This document shows, piece after piece, positions 6,845-11,720 of a stretch of 11,720 nucleotides of DNA. How positions within the stretch are numbered: position 1 is the stretch's first letter; every line of letters begins with the position of its first letter. The stretch covers positions 1 through 11,720 of the forward strand of contig JBLHJX010000160.1 of assembly GCA_047619225.1 (NCBI GenBank), in the 5' to 3' direction. Made by a program: the position numbers and the translations under genes. Origin of the DNA: JABIFK01 sp047619225 (GTDB taxonomy: Bacteria > Latescibacterota > UBA2968). The notes under the pieces were generated by a model. It saw only the letters and a program-made list of their open reading frames with translations, made no database searches and was not told the origin of the DNA.

Positions 6845-6873
6845 TTGCCATTTCATCCATAAGATCGTATGAT
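6845..6873 (+). promoter_or_regulatory. sigma70-type promoter for the SSS symporter, with overlapping short dyad
   Basis: TTGCCA (6845-6850) and TATGAT (6868-6873) are separated by exactly 17 bases, each matching consensus at five of six positions. Transcription would start near 6880, about 40 bases before the GTG. Immediately upstream, ATTGAG (6820-6825) and CTCAAT (6840-6845) form a 6-bp inverted repeat with a 14-base gap whose right arm touches the -35 box. It could be an operator, but arms this short also occur by chance. Confidence 0.55.
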
Positions 6874-6920
6874 GTGAACGCAAAATAAAATTCATACATG
6901 GTCATAAAGGGAGGGTAAAC

Positions 6921-8861
6921 GTGGAAGCAAAACTCATCTGGCTTTTTTCATTTGTCGGATTGTACTGGGTCTATTGTCTTTTTTGGGGCATCAAAGGCGC
7001 ACTTACTTCAAAAACATCTGCCGACTATTTTGTTGCAGGGCGCTCCATTGGCATGTGGGTTTTTGTATTGGCCGCTACGGCCACCAGTTTTTCGGGCTGG
7101 ACCTTTGTGGGCCACCCAGGCAAAATCCTCACCGATGGTTTGCCCTATGCATTCGCCTCTTTTTACGCACTCACCATCCCCTTCACAGGCGTACTCTTCT
7201 TGCGCCGCCAATGGGTTGTTGGACGTGCCTTTAATCACATTACCCCCGGCGAAATGTATAGCAACTATTATGGGGGCAATGCCATACGCCTGCTCACCGT
7301 TCTGGTTGCCTTCTTATTTAGCGTGCCCTATCTCGGCGTACAACTGCGCGCATCGGGCGACCTCTTTAATGTGCTCACCGACGGTTTGATTGGCATTGAG
7401 GTCGGCATGTTTGCCCTCTCAGCTGTTGTGATGATCTACGTTGCTTCGGGTGGCTTGCGCTCGGTTGCATATGTCGATTGTGCCCAATGTGTACTGCTTG
7501 CGCTTGGTATTGTTATACTCGGCTTCATAACCATCAGTTATGCTGGTGGTTGGAGTGGCTTCACCGAAGGCATTGCAAACCTTGTCAAGGCCGACGTTGC
7601 TTCAGGACAGAAATTGACTCCGGATGGGCACTCTCACCTAGTGGCGATGCCAGGATCCATCCAAATGGTCTCATCGGGTGCCGAAGCGCAAGGTGGCGTG
7701 TGGACCGGTATGATGTGCCTCACCTATATGTTTGCCCTGATGGGCATTCAATCATCACCCGCATTTTCGATGTGGTGTTTTGCCAACAAAACCAGCAAAC
7801 CCTTCCGCTGGCAGCAAGTGGTTGCCTCATCCATTGTCATTGGCATCATCCTCTTCACCTTCACCATCTTTCAAGGCTTGGGCGGAAACGTCTTGGTCGC
7901 CATGGGCGTCTTTGAAAGTGTCACGGATAAAACGTTGGTTCCCAAACTCATCAACCTGCTCTCAGACTCCGCACCTTGGCTTGTGGGTCTGCTCGCTGTT
8001 TGCGCGCTTGCCGCCATGCAATCCACGGGAGCGGCCTACATGTCTACCTTCTCGGGCATGGTCACCCGTGATCTCTACAAACAATACATTGCACCCGATG
8101 CCTCCGACAGCGTACAAAAACTCTGCGGGCGCATCTTCGTTGTCCTTGTTGGCATTGCTGCCCTGTTTGTAGCGGCACAATTCACAGGTGCCATTGTCAT
8201 GCTCGGAGGCCTCGCCGTAGCATATGGCTTTCAAATGTATCCGGCTCTAATGGGCGTGTGTTATTTCCGATGGTTGACGCGTAAGGGCGTTGTTTGGGGT
8301 TTGGTTGCGGGTCTTGTCGCGGTCACCCTCACAGACCGCACAGTAACACTCCTGCCACTCATTTTTGGCGCCTTCTTGCCCGAACATTTGCGCAACATTG
8401 GCGAATGGTACTGGGGTGCATTTCCACTCACCATCCACAGTGCGGGTTGGGGTATTTTTGCCAACCTCATTGTGGCGCTGCTCGTATCTAAATTTGGCGA
8501 GGACGACGCCCAAGAACACGCATCGCGCCACAAACATCACACATTTATCCAAGCCATCTCGGGCCTCAATGAAGACCAAAAAAAATGGGTCACACCCGCG
8601 TGGATCCTCACCATTTCTTGGTTTCTCGTTGGATTTGGTCCCTTTGCGACTGTGGGTAACACACTCTTTTCCAGCCCAAACGACCCAACCACCTGGGCAC
8701 CCTTAGGGTTGCCCTCGCTTTGGGTTTGGCAACTGCTTATGCTCGTCTTTGGTATCTTTGTGATGTGGATGCTCGCTTTTAAGGTGGGCCTTTCACAACC
8801 CATCCCACCCGAGCACGTCGAAGCCGCAAGCAAAGAACACTACCCCGACCTCGTCGCATAA
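6921..8861 (+). CDS. SSS-family sodium:solute symporter
   Basis: A 646-residue integral membrane protein with about 13-14 helices, somewhat longer than the usual 500-550 of this family. It shows the LeuT-fold SSS (SLC5-like) signatures: 'SADYFVAGRSIG' at about 33-44, the first-helix break 'AATATSFSGWTFVG' at about 51-64, and a helix-8 sodium-site segment 'AAMQSTGAAYMSTFSG' near residues 364-379 followed by 'TRDLYKQYI'. These proteins import sugars, amino acids, carboxylates or vitamins with Na+; the sequence does not reveal which. The start is a GTG with an unusually strong ribosome site (AGGGAGG, GGAGG six bases upstream), which decides the start. The gene has its own promoter and is followed by a hairpin terminator, so it looks monocistronic. 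Extra length lies in the loop around residues 225-255 and in the C-terminal helices. Confidence 0.93.
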   Translation: MEAKLIWLFSFVGLYWVYCLFWGIKGALTSKTSADYFVAGRSIGMWVFVLAATATSFSGWTFVGHPGKILTDGLPYAFASFYALTIPFTGVLFLRRQWVVGRAFNHITPGEMYSNYYGGNAIRLLTVLVAFLFSVPYLGVQLRASGDLFNVLTDGLIGIEVGMFALSAVVMIYVASGGLRSVAYVDCAQCVLLALGIVILGFITISYAGGWSGFTEGIANLVKADVASGQKLTPDGHSHLVAMPGSIQMVSSGAEAQGGVWTGMMCLTYMFALMGIQSSPAFSMWCFANKTSKPFRWQQVVASSIVIGIILFTFTIFQGLGGNVLVAMGVFESVTDKTLVPKLINLLSDSAPWLVGLLAVCALAAMQSTGAAYMSTFSGMVTRDLYKQYIAPDASDSVQKLCGRIFVVLVGIAALFVAAQFTGAIVMLGGLAVAYGFQMYPALMGVCYFRWLTRKGVVWGLVAGLVAVTLTDRTVTLLPLIFGAFLPEHLRNIGEWYWGAFPLTIHSAGWGIFANLIVALLVSKFGEDDAQEHASRHKHHTFIQAISGLNEDQKKWVTPAWILTISWFLVGFGPFATVGNTLFSSPNDPTTWAPLGLPSLWVWQLLMLVFGIFVMWMLAFKVGLSQPIPPEHVEAASKEHYPDLVA

Positions 8862-8880
8862 TCCATTCCAAATAAACAAA

Positions 8881-8915
8881 AAAAAGCCGCTCGATATTTT
8901 TATCGAGCGGCTTTT
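8881..8915. terminator. Bidirectional intrinsic terminator after the symporter gene
   Basis: A perfect 15-bp inverted repeat, 8882-8896 against 8901-8915, encloses a TTTT loop (8897-8900). The core is GCCGCTCGATA and the arms end in A/T runs, giving a U-run after the stem in either direction. It lies 20 bases after the symporter stop, and on the other strand beyond the decayed receiver-domain gene. Confidence 0.92.
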
Positions 8916-8978
8916 AATGGTCGTATCCATTCAATATATCCAAACGCAAATCTGCTGTAAAAAAATGGGATCATCAAA

Positions 8979-9164
8979 TTAACGCAGAGTCGCGTCACAC
9001 CCATTGTCTACCATAACACGCGCCATCACTTCAGCCAACTCTTCAAAGCGAATCGGTTTAGAAACATAATCATCCATTCCCTCCGCCAAACACTGCTCGC
9101 GATCGCCCTTCATCGCATTGGCAGTCAATGCCAATGAAAATATTCGGAAGCAACTCTTGGGACG
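8979..9164 (-). pseudogene. C-terminal remnant of a response-regulator receiver domain
   Basis: The minus strand from 9164 to a TAA at 8979-8981 encodes about 61 residues matching the last third of a receiver domain, of the kind found at the end of hybrid sensor kinases. It shows 'LALTANAMKGDRE', then 'C..EGMDDYVSKPI' and a closing amphipathic helix 'FEELAEVMARVM'. The conserved Thr and Lys-Pro of the active site are present. The aspartate-bearing half and any kinase part are missing, and an in-frame TGA (9165-9167) cuts off the upstream side. No start codon with a ribosome site precedes it, and the first ATG lies inside the domain. This is best read as the 3' stump of a deleted gene. A neighbouring frame at about 9140-9170 looks like a slightly shifted continuation, which suggests frameshift damage as well. 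Confidence 0.78.
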
Positions 9165-9272
9165 TCATAGGTGAAATGCCTTCTTGATTGAGAACAGAGG
9201 AACACCATCTAAAACAAGTCGATCAGGTAATATAGGGGCAAACTGTAGATCTCACCATCCTTACCAGAATCT
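9165..9272. other. Decayed spacer between the dehydratase stop and the receiver-domain remnant
   Basis: Together with the stretch from 8862 this makes about 410 bases without an intact gene. All three minus-strand frames are interrupted. Short protein-like pieces can be read, for example 'GKDGEIYSLPLYYLIDLF' ending at a stop at 9209-9211 and 'RLVLDGVPLF' in another frame, but none is recognised. No transposase, direct repeat or tRNA-like end was seen. The dehydratase stop is followed by no clear terminator hairpin here. Confidence 0.45.
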
Positions 9273-10295
9273 CTACCCCCACAAATCTTCATCAAATGTC
9301 ACACCAAACCCCGGTGCATCACCCACTGTAATGGATCCATTTACCACCTCGGGTTGCCCGTGCACAAAACCCATCCAAGGTCGCCCACTCTCGGCCATCG
9401 GATCTGGGTCTAACGCCGCAATGGCATGAAGCGACCAGACTTCTGATCCGCGATGCGGACACACACGAAAACCATATTTTTTGCCCAAATCATAAATGCG
9501 AATCAACTCCGTCAGCCCCCCACACCAGCACACATCGGGTTGAAACACGGTGTGCAAACGCTCACGCATCAAATATTCAAATGCTACCGAGGTATATTCG
9601 TGTTCGCCCCCAGCAATGGGCACAGGACTTTCATCTCGCAAGCGTGCATACCCCGCCAGGTCATCACATCGAATAGGTTCTTCTAGCCATCCCAAGTTAT
9701 AATCGGCCACTTGTTTTGACACCTCCAAAGCGGTCTCCAAATCCCACCCCATAAACGCATCGGCCATTAACTCAAAGTCATCCCCGAGCGTTTTCCGCAC
9801 CTGTGCCACCTGCTCAATGGCATTTTCAATAGACATACGCCCCATTTGCAATTTCAAGGCTTTAAAACCTTCCAACTTCCCCTCTGCCACCTCTTTGGGT
9901 GACCAACCTGTTTTATACATAGGCACAGCGGTACCCCCTTGCCCACCCAACAGTGCCACCAGAGGTTTGTTTTCACGCTTGCCCCGCAAATCCCACAGTG
10001 CCAAATCCACACCGCTGATGGCCATAATCACCAAACCCTTTTGACCATAAGCCAATGTGTGGCGAAACATCCGATCCCAAAGGCCTTCCACATCGGTTGC
10101 CTCTTTGCCCACCAACAAATCGCGCAACACCGTCTCCACCACGTGAATACCCGCCAAACCACCGCCCCCCACACCATAACCGGTCAACCCATCCTCTGTA
10201 TCAATACGCACCAAAATTTGTCCCAGCTGGGTGCGCCAATCTGTCGGAGAACCCGGTGTTTCGGGTTGCACGGCCCTCACATTGATAATTTTCAC
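9273..10295 (-). CDS. Enolase-superfamily sugar-acid dehydratase, L-rhamnonate dehydratase-like
   Basis: A 340-residue mandelate racemase/muconate lactonizing enzyme homologue. An N-terminal capping domain (about 1-115, with 'ISGVDLALWDLRGK') precedes the barrel. Metal ligands are Asp179, Glu205 and Glu231 ('MADAF', 'WLEEP', 'GGEH'). The catalytic dyad is Asp254 ('FQPDVCWCGGLTE') and His281 ('CPHRGSE'), with Glu302 near the end. The QPDVxWCGGLT block and the 'PHxxS' segment resemble L-rhamnonate dehydratase, which removes water from an acid sugar to give a 2-keto-3-deoxy acid. Where many relatives have Lys-x-Lys, this protein has Lys148-Leu-Gln150. A GTG at 10301 is in frame, but AGAGG at 10301-10305 sits five bases before the GTG at 10295, so I start there (Met-Lys-Ile-Ile). 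It is approximately family length, perhaps slightly short. No sugar catabolic neighbour is present, so the substrate remains open. Confidence 0.9.
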   Translation of the reverse strand: MKIINVRAVQPETPGSPTDWRTQLGQILVRIDTEDGLTGYGVGGGGLAGIHVVETVLRDLLVGKEATDVEGLWDRMFRHTLAYGQKGLVIMAISGVDLALWDLRGKRENKPLVALLGGQGGTAVPMYKTGWSPKEVAEGKLEGFKALKLQMGRMSIENAIEQVAQVRKTLGDDFELMADAFMGWDLETALEVSKQVADYNLGWLEEPIRCDDLAGYARLRDESPVPIAGGEHEYTSVAFEYLMRERLHTVFQPDVCWCGGLTELIRIYDLGKKYGFRVCPHRGSEVWSLHAIAALDPDPMAESGRPWMGFVHGQPEVVNGSITVGDAPGFGVTFDEDLWG

Positions 10296-10298
10296 AGA

Positions 10299-10306
10299 CA
10301 CCTCTT
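10299..10306 (-). promoter_or_regulatory. Ribosome binding site that sets the dehydratase start
   Basis: The minus strand reads AAGAGGTG, then two to five bases, then GTG-AAA-ATT. With AGAGG at 10301-10305 the GTG at 10293-10295 has a normal five-base spacing, whereas the GTG at 10299-10301 is part of the ribosome site itself. The later GTG also gives the usual family opening Met-Lys-Ile. Confidence 0.7.
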
Positions 10307-10309
10307 ATC

Positions 10310-10343
10310 AAAAAAAAACCCGACAGCACACACTGTCGGGTTT
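10310..10343 (-). terminator. Intrinsic terminator after the PilZ gene
   Basis: On the minus strand an 11-bp perfect stem, AAACCCGACAG against CTGTCGGGTTT (10333-10343 with 10316-10326), has a six-base loop. A run of nine T residues follows (10310-10318). It starts 18 bases after the PilZ stop and ends 15 bases before the dehydratase start codon, so it insulates the two genes or limits read-through into the second. Confidence 0.92.
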
Positions 10344-10360
10344 AAAGTCACATTTTAAAA

Positions 10361-10681
10361 TCAATCATTGTGTTGTGGGTCTTCTATTTGATCTTCTTTG
10401 TTGTTATCTACCTCAAATGCCCACCCCGTCACAAAGCCACCATTTTCATCAGGTTCTGCCCAAGCCAAACGGACATTCATACAGATCTTTAATTTCTCCG
10501 TGGTATTTTTTTTATATCCTCTCCCCTGAAAGATATCAAAATCACCCGTACGGATTTGGAGACCTGTTTCGCTGATATCAACCAATTCTATGTCATGATA
10601 CGCTTGGCCATTCAGTTGCATAGGCACATTCAGATCATAACGATCTGCGCGGCGCCGATTTTCCCCCGATGAAGCTGCCAT
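10361..10681 (-). CDS. PilZ-domain protein, probable cyclic di-GMP receptor
   Basis: A 106-residue single-domain protein. It has the two parts of the PilZ cyclic di-GMP site: the arginine motif RxxxR at residues 10-14 (Arg-Arg-Ala-Asp-Arg, within 'NRRRADRYDLNVPM') and the [D/N]xSxxG motif as Asp-Ile-Ser-Glu-Thr-Gly at about 35-40 ('DISETGLQIR'). The rest fits a small beta barrel closing with 'VTGWAFEV', and the C-terminal tail is acidic. PilZ proteins bind cyclic di-GMP and pass the signal to motility, surface or secretion machinery. A flagellar gene lies elsewhere in this window but not in the same operon. The ATG has AAGGAG seven bases upstream, an optimal ribosome site. A terminator directly follows, so it is probably transcribed alone. 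Partner proteins are unknown. Confidence 0.88.
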   Translation of the reverse strand: MAASSGENRRRADRYDLNVPMQLNGQAYHDIELVDISETGLQIRTGDFDIFQGRGYKKNTTEKLKICMNVRLAWAEPDENGGFVTGWAFEVDNNKEDQIEDPQHND

Positions 10682-10778
10682 AAAGCGACTCCTTATTTGA
10701 AAAGCCCGACGTTACATTATGAATGTCTAAAAATGCCTGTTAGCGAATCACCTGTCAAGTCTATTTTTTAAGGCTCAT
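10682..10778 (-). promoter_or_regulatory. Upstream region of the PilZ gene with possible -35 box
   Basis: On the minus strand a perfect TTGACA lies at 10753-10758, but the sequence 17 bases on (CATTTT) is a poor -10 box. A weaker pair CTAACA-16-CATAAT lies further downstream. Around the latter the sequence ACATT-CAT-AATGT forms a short palindrome. The region probably carries the PilZ promoter, but the exact boxes are uncertain. No terminator for the response regulator upstream was found. Confidence 0.35.
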
Positions 10779-11225
10779 CTACTTTTCAGCCACACGCTGA
10801 TCATATAAAATGATCGCGTCCTCAATCACCTGCAAAAGGGCGCCCATTTCAACAGGCTTGTGAATACAAAAATCGAAGCCTGCCGCGCGTTCATCGCCTT
10901 CTTCTAAAAGCCATCCCGTTATCAAAACAGTGACCAAAGCAGGGTCTTCTTGACGCAATTGCGCCTCTAAAACATCACCTGGCATTTGTGTCATACCCAA
11001 ATCGATCAATGCCACATCAAATGTTCCTGGGACAAAGGCCTCTTTGGCCTCTTTGGGCGACGCGTATACCACCACATCATGAACCTGAGACACCATTCGC
11101 CCAACCACATTTCGGGTGATTTCGTCGTCATCAACCAACAAAATCTGCCGTTTCTGTGTCACCCCAGCAGAAGAAGGCAGGGCCGAATCTGGCCCCAGTA
11201 GAAACCCACTGTATTCGTCGTTCAT
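10779..11225 (-). CDS. Single-domain response regulator (receiver domain only)
   Basis: A 148-residue protein made of a short N-terminal tail (about 1-25) and one complete receiver domain. 'ILLVDDDE' gives the acidic pair Asp32/Asp33. The phosphoacceptor is Asp75 in 'VALIDLGM', Thr103 lies in 'LITGW' and Lys123 in 'IHKP', so the active site is complete. No DNA-binding or enzymatic output domain follows, as in CheY-type regulators that act by protein contact or in phosphorelays. The loop after Asp75 reads Leu-Gly-Met-Thr-Gln-Met-Pro, with Thr where the family usually has Pro. I chose the ATG at 11223-11225 because TGAGG lies five bases upstream. The frame stays open upstream to a TTG at 11339, but that extension has no ribosome site. 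The cognate kinase is not in the window; the decayed receiver fragment at 8979-9164 is a different sequence. Confidence 0.87.
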   Translation of the reverse strand: MNDEYSGFLLGPDSALPSSAGVTQKRQILLVDDDEITRNVVGRMVSQVHDVVVYASPKEAKEAFVPGTFDVALIDLGMTQMPGDVLEAQLRQEDPALVTVLITGWLLEEGDERAAGFDFCIHKPVEMGALLQVIEDAIILYDQRVAEK

Positions 11226-11349
11226 AATGGCCTCAAATGCGTAACAACCTACCCACGATATCCCATAGAACTTGTAATTACTCGTGTAAGAAACCCTAAT
11301 GTACTCATTTTCGAGAAAATAACCACCACTCAAACTCAAAAATTCTTAT

Positions 11350-11378
11350 TTGTGTTAATATGCCCAACAGCTTATCAT
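11350..11378 (+). promoter_or_regulatory. Possible promoter for the beta-lactamase-family hydrolase
   Basis: TTGTGT (11350-11355) and TATCAT (11373-11378) are separated by 17 bases in an A/T-rich stretch. The -10 matches five of six positions; the -35 matches only three. A transcript starting near 11385 would have a leader of about 33 bases. The divergent response regulator gene starts at 11225, so this 192-bp gap must also hold its promoter, for which no convincing boxes were found. Confidence 0.4.
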
Positions 11379-11417
11379 AGATTTATATATAGGCTATTCT
11401 ATCTCCCAAACCCAACC

Positions 11418-11720
11418 ATGAGGCCTTCATTGTCCACACCCAATTTCTCTGCTGTTGAAAACCTCATTCGCACCCGACTGACACAAACGGGCATTGCTTC
11501 GCTTGCCCTCTCGATTGCCCAAGGAGATCAAATCCTTTGGGAAACAGGCTTTGGTTGGGCCAATCGGGCCGCTCAAAAACCCGCCGACGAACACACCGTT
11601 TATTCGCTGGCCTCCATCTCCAAACCCATCACGGCAACCGGCATCATGATTTTGGTCGAACGCGGCCTCATTGACTTAGACCGCCCCATCAATGACTACC
11701 TCGGCAATGCCAAGCTCACC
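11418..11720 (+). CDS. Beta-lactamase-family serine hydrolase (3' end outside window)
   Basis: The first 101 codons of a gene that runs off the right edge. They match the start of the class C beta-lactamase/penicillin-binding-protein-like family (Pfam Beta-lactamase). After a first helix comes 'ASLALSIAQGDQILWETGFGWAN'-type antiparallel strands, then the catalytic SxxK motif as Ser66-Ile-Ser-Lys69 in 'YSLASISKPITATGIMILVERG', then 'DLDRPINDYL'. Ser66 would be the nucleophile and Lys69 its general base; the later Tyr-x-Asn motif lies outside the window. There is no signal peptide at the chosen ATG, so the product may be cytoplasmic. Members include esterases, D-amino peptidases and proteins of unknown role; few are true antibiotic resistance enzymes. 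No Shine-Dalgarno sequence precedes the ATG, so translation from a short leader or a different start is possible. Confidence 0.88.
   Translation, partial: MRPSLSTPNFSAVENLIRTRLTQTGIASLALSIAQGDQILWETGFGWANRAAQKPADEHTVYSLASISKPITATGIMILVERGLIDLDRPINDYLGNAKLT

Noticed and set aside
7478..7915. 145-codon frames on the plus strand inside the symporter gene (also 6952-7389 and 7780-8172)
   Set aside because: They overlap the SSS symporter in other frames, have unusual His/Cys/Ser/Pro-rich composition and no ribosome sites.
8882..8915. The 15-bp inverted repeat as a transposon end or recombination site
   Set aside because: Position 20 bp after a stop codon, GC-rich core with A/T flanks and a four-base loop are those of an intrinsic terminator; no second copy or transposase was seen.
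8979..9164. The receiver fragment as a functional small protein
   Set aside because: It lacks the phosphoacceptor half, starts directly after a stop and has no start codon outside the domain, so a remnant is the simpler reading.
9165..9272. Short protein-like pieces such as 'GKDGEIYSLPLYYLIDLF' as a gene fragment of known family
   Set aside because: Too short to assign and without supporting flanking sequence in the same frame; left as unexplained spacer.
11226..11339. 38-residue N-terminal extension of the response regulator from a TTG start
   Set aside because: No ribosome site at the TTG and no recognisable domain; the ATG at 11225 has TGAGG at proper spacing.
11418..11720. Calling the hydrolase an antibiotic-resistance beta-lactamase
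   Set aside because: The SxxK motif only shows the broad serine hydrolase family; no signal peptide is visible and the rest of the active site is outside the window.

Overview
The window (11,720 bp, roughly half G+C) looks like a chromosomal segment from a Gram-negative-type, flagellated heterotroph. It encodes two predicted lipoproteins, a FliL-like flagellar protein, a PilZ protein, a single-domain response regulator, a secondary TRAP transporter and an SSS symporter. The mix of an enolase-superfamily sugar-acid dehydratase, a serine beta-lactamase-like hydrolase and a 2-oxoglutarate oxygenase recalls uncultured marine or sponge-associated lineages such as Latescibacterota or Poribacteria. 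That placement is an impression from gene content, not a demonstrated assignment. The + strand is C-rich and G-poor whichever strand the genes lie on, which suggests one continuous replication arm.

Left block (1-1337, minus strand): a TPR lipoprotein gene followed 3 bp later by the start of fliL, which runs off the left edge. A very good sigma70-type promoter (TTGACA-17-TATACT) drives this pair. A second good promoter (TTGACG-16-TATCAT) about 60 bp away fires in the opposite direction.

Central block (1526-6804, plus strand): a probable four-gene operon. It contains a membrane-anchored TAXI-type TRAP solute-binding lipoprotein, a fused TRAP permease, an iron-dependent hydroxyacid-oxoacid transhydrogenase closely resembling animal ADHFE1 (overlapping the permease stop by 4 bp), and a two-domain protein with a cysteine-less peroxiredoxin-like N-terminus and a prolyl-hydroxylase-type Fe(II)/2-oxoglutarate oxygenase C-terminus (4 bp after the transhydrogenase). 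The last two enzymes both use 2-oxoglutarate, and at least one TAXI-TRAP system is reported to carry it. The operon can therefore be read as a 2-oxoglutarate/2-hydroxyglutarate uptake and use module. This is the most interesting hypothesis in the window.

Right block: a GTG-started SSS-family sodium:solute symporter with its own promoter and a perfect 15-bp hairpin terminator (6845-8915). Then comes a decayed stretch holding only the C-terminal end of a response-regulator receiver domain (8979-9164, minus). After that, on the minus strand, are a rhamnonate-dehydratase-like enolase-superfamily enzyme, a PilZ domain protein separated from it by a strong terminator, and a single-domain response regulator. 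A divergent beta-lactamase-family serine hydrolase begins at 11418 and runs off the right edge. No rRNA, tRNA, CRISPR array, insertion sequence or phage gene was seen.
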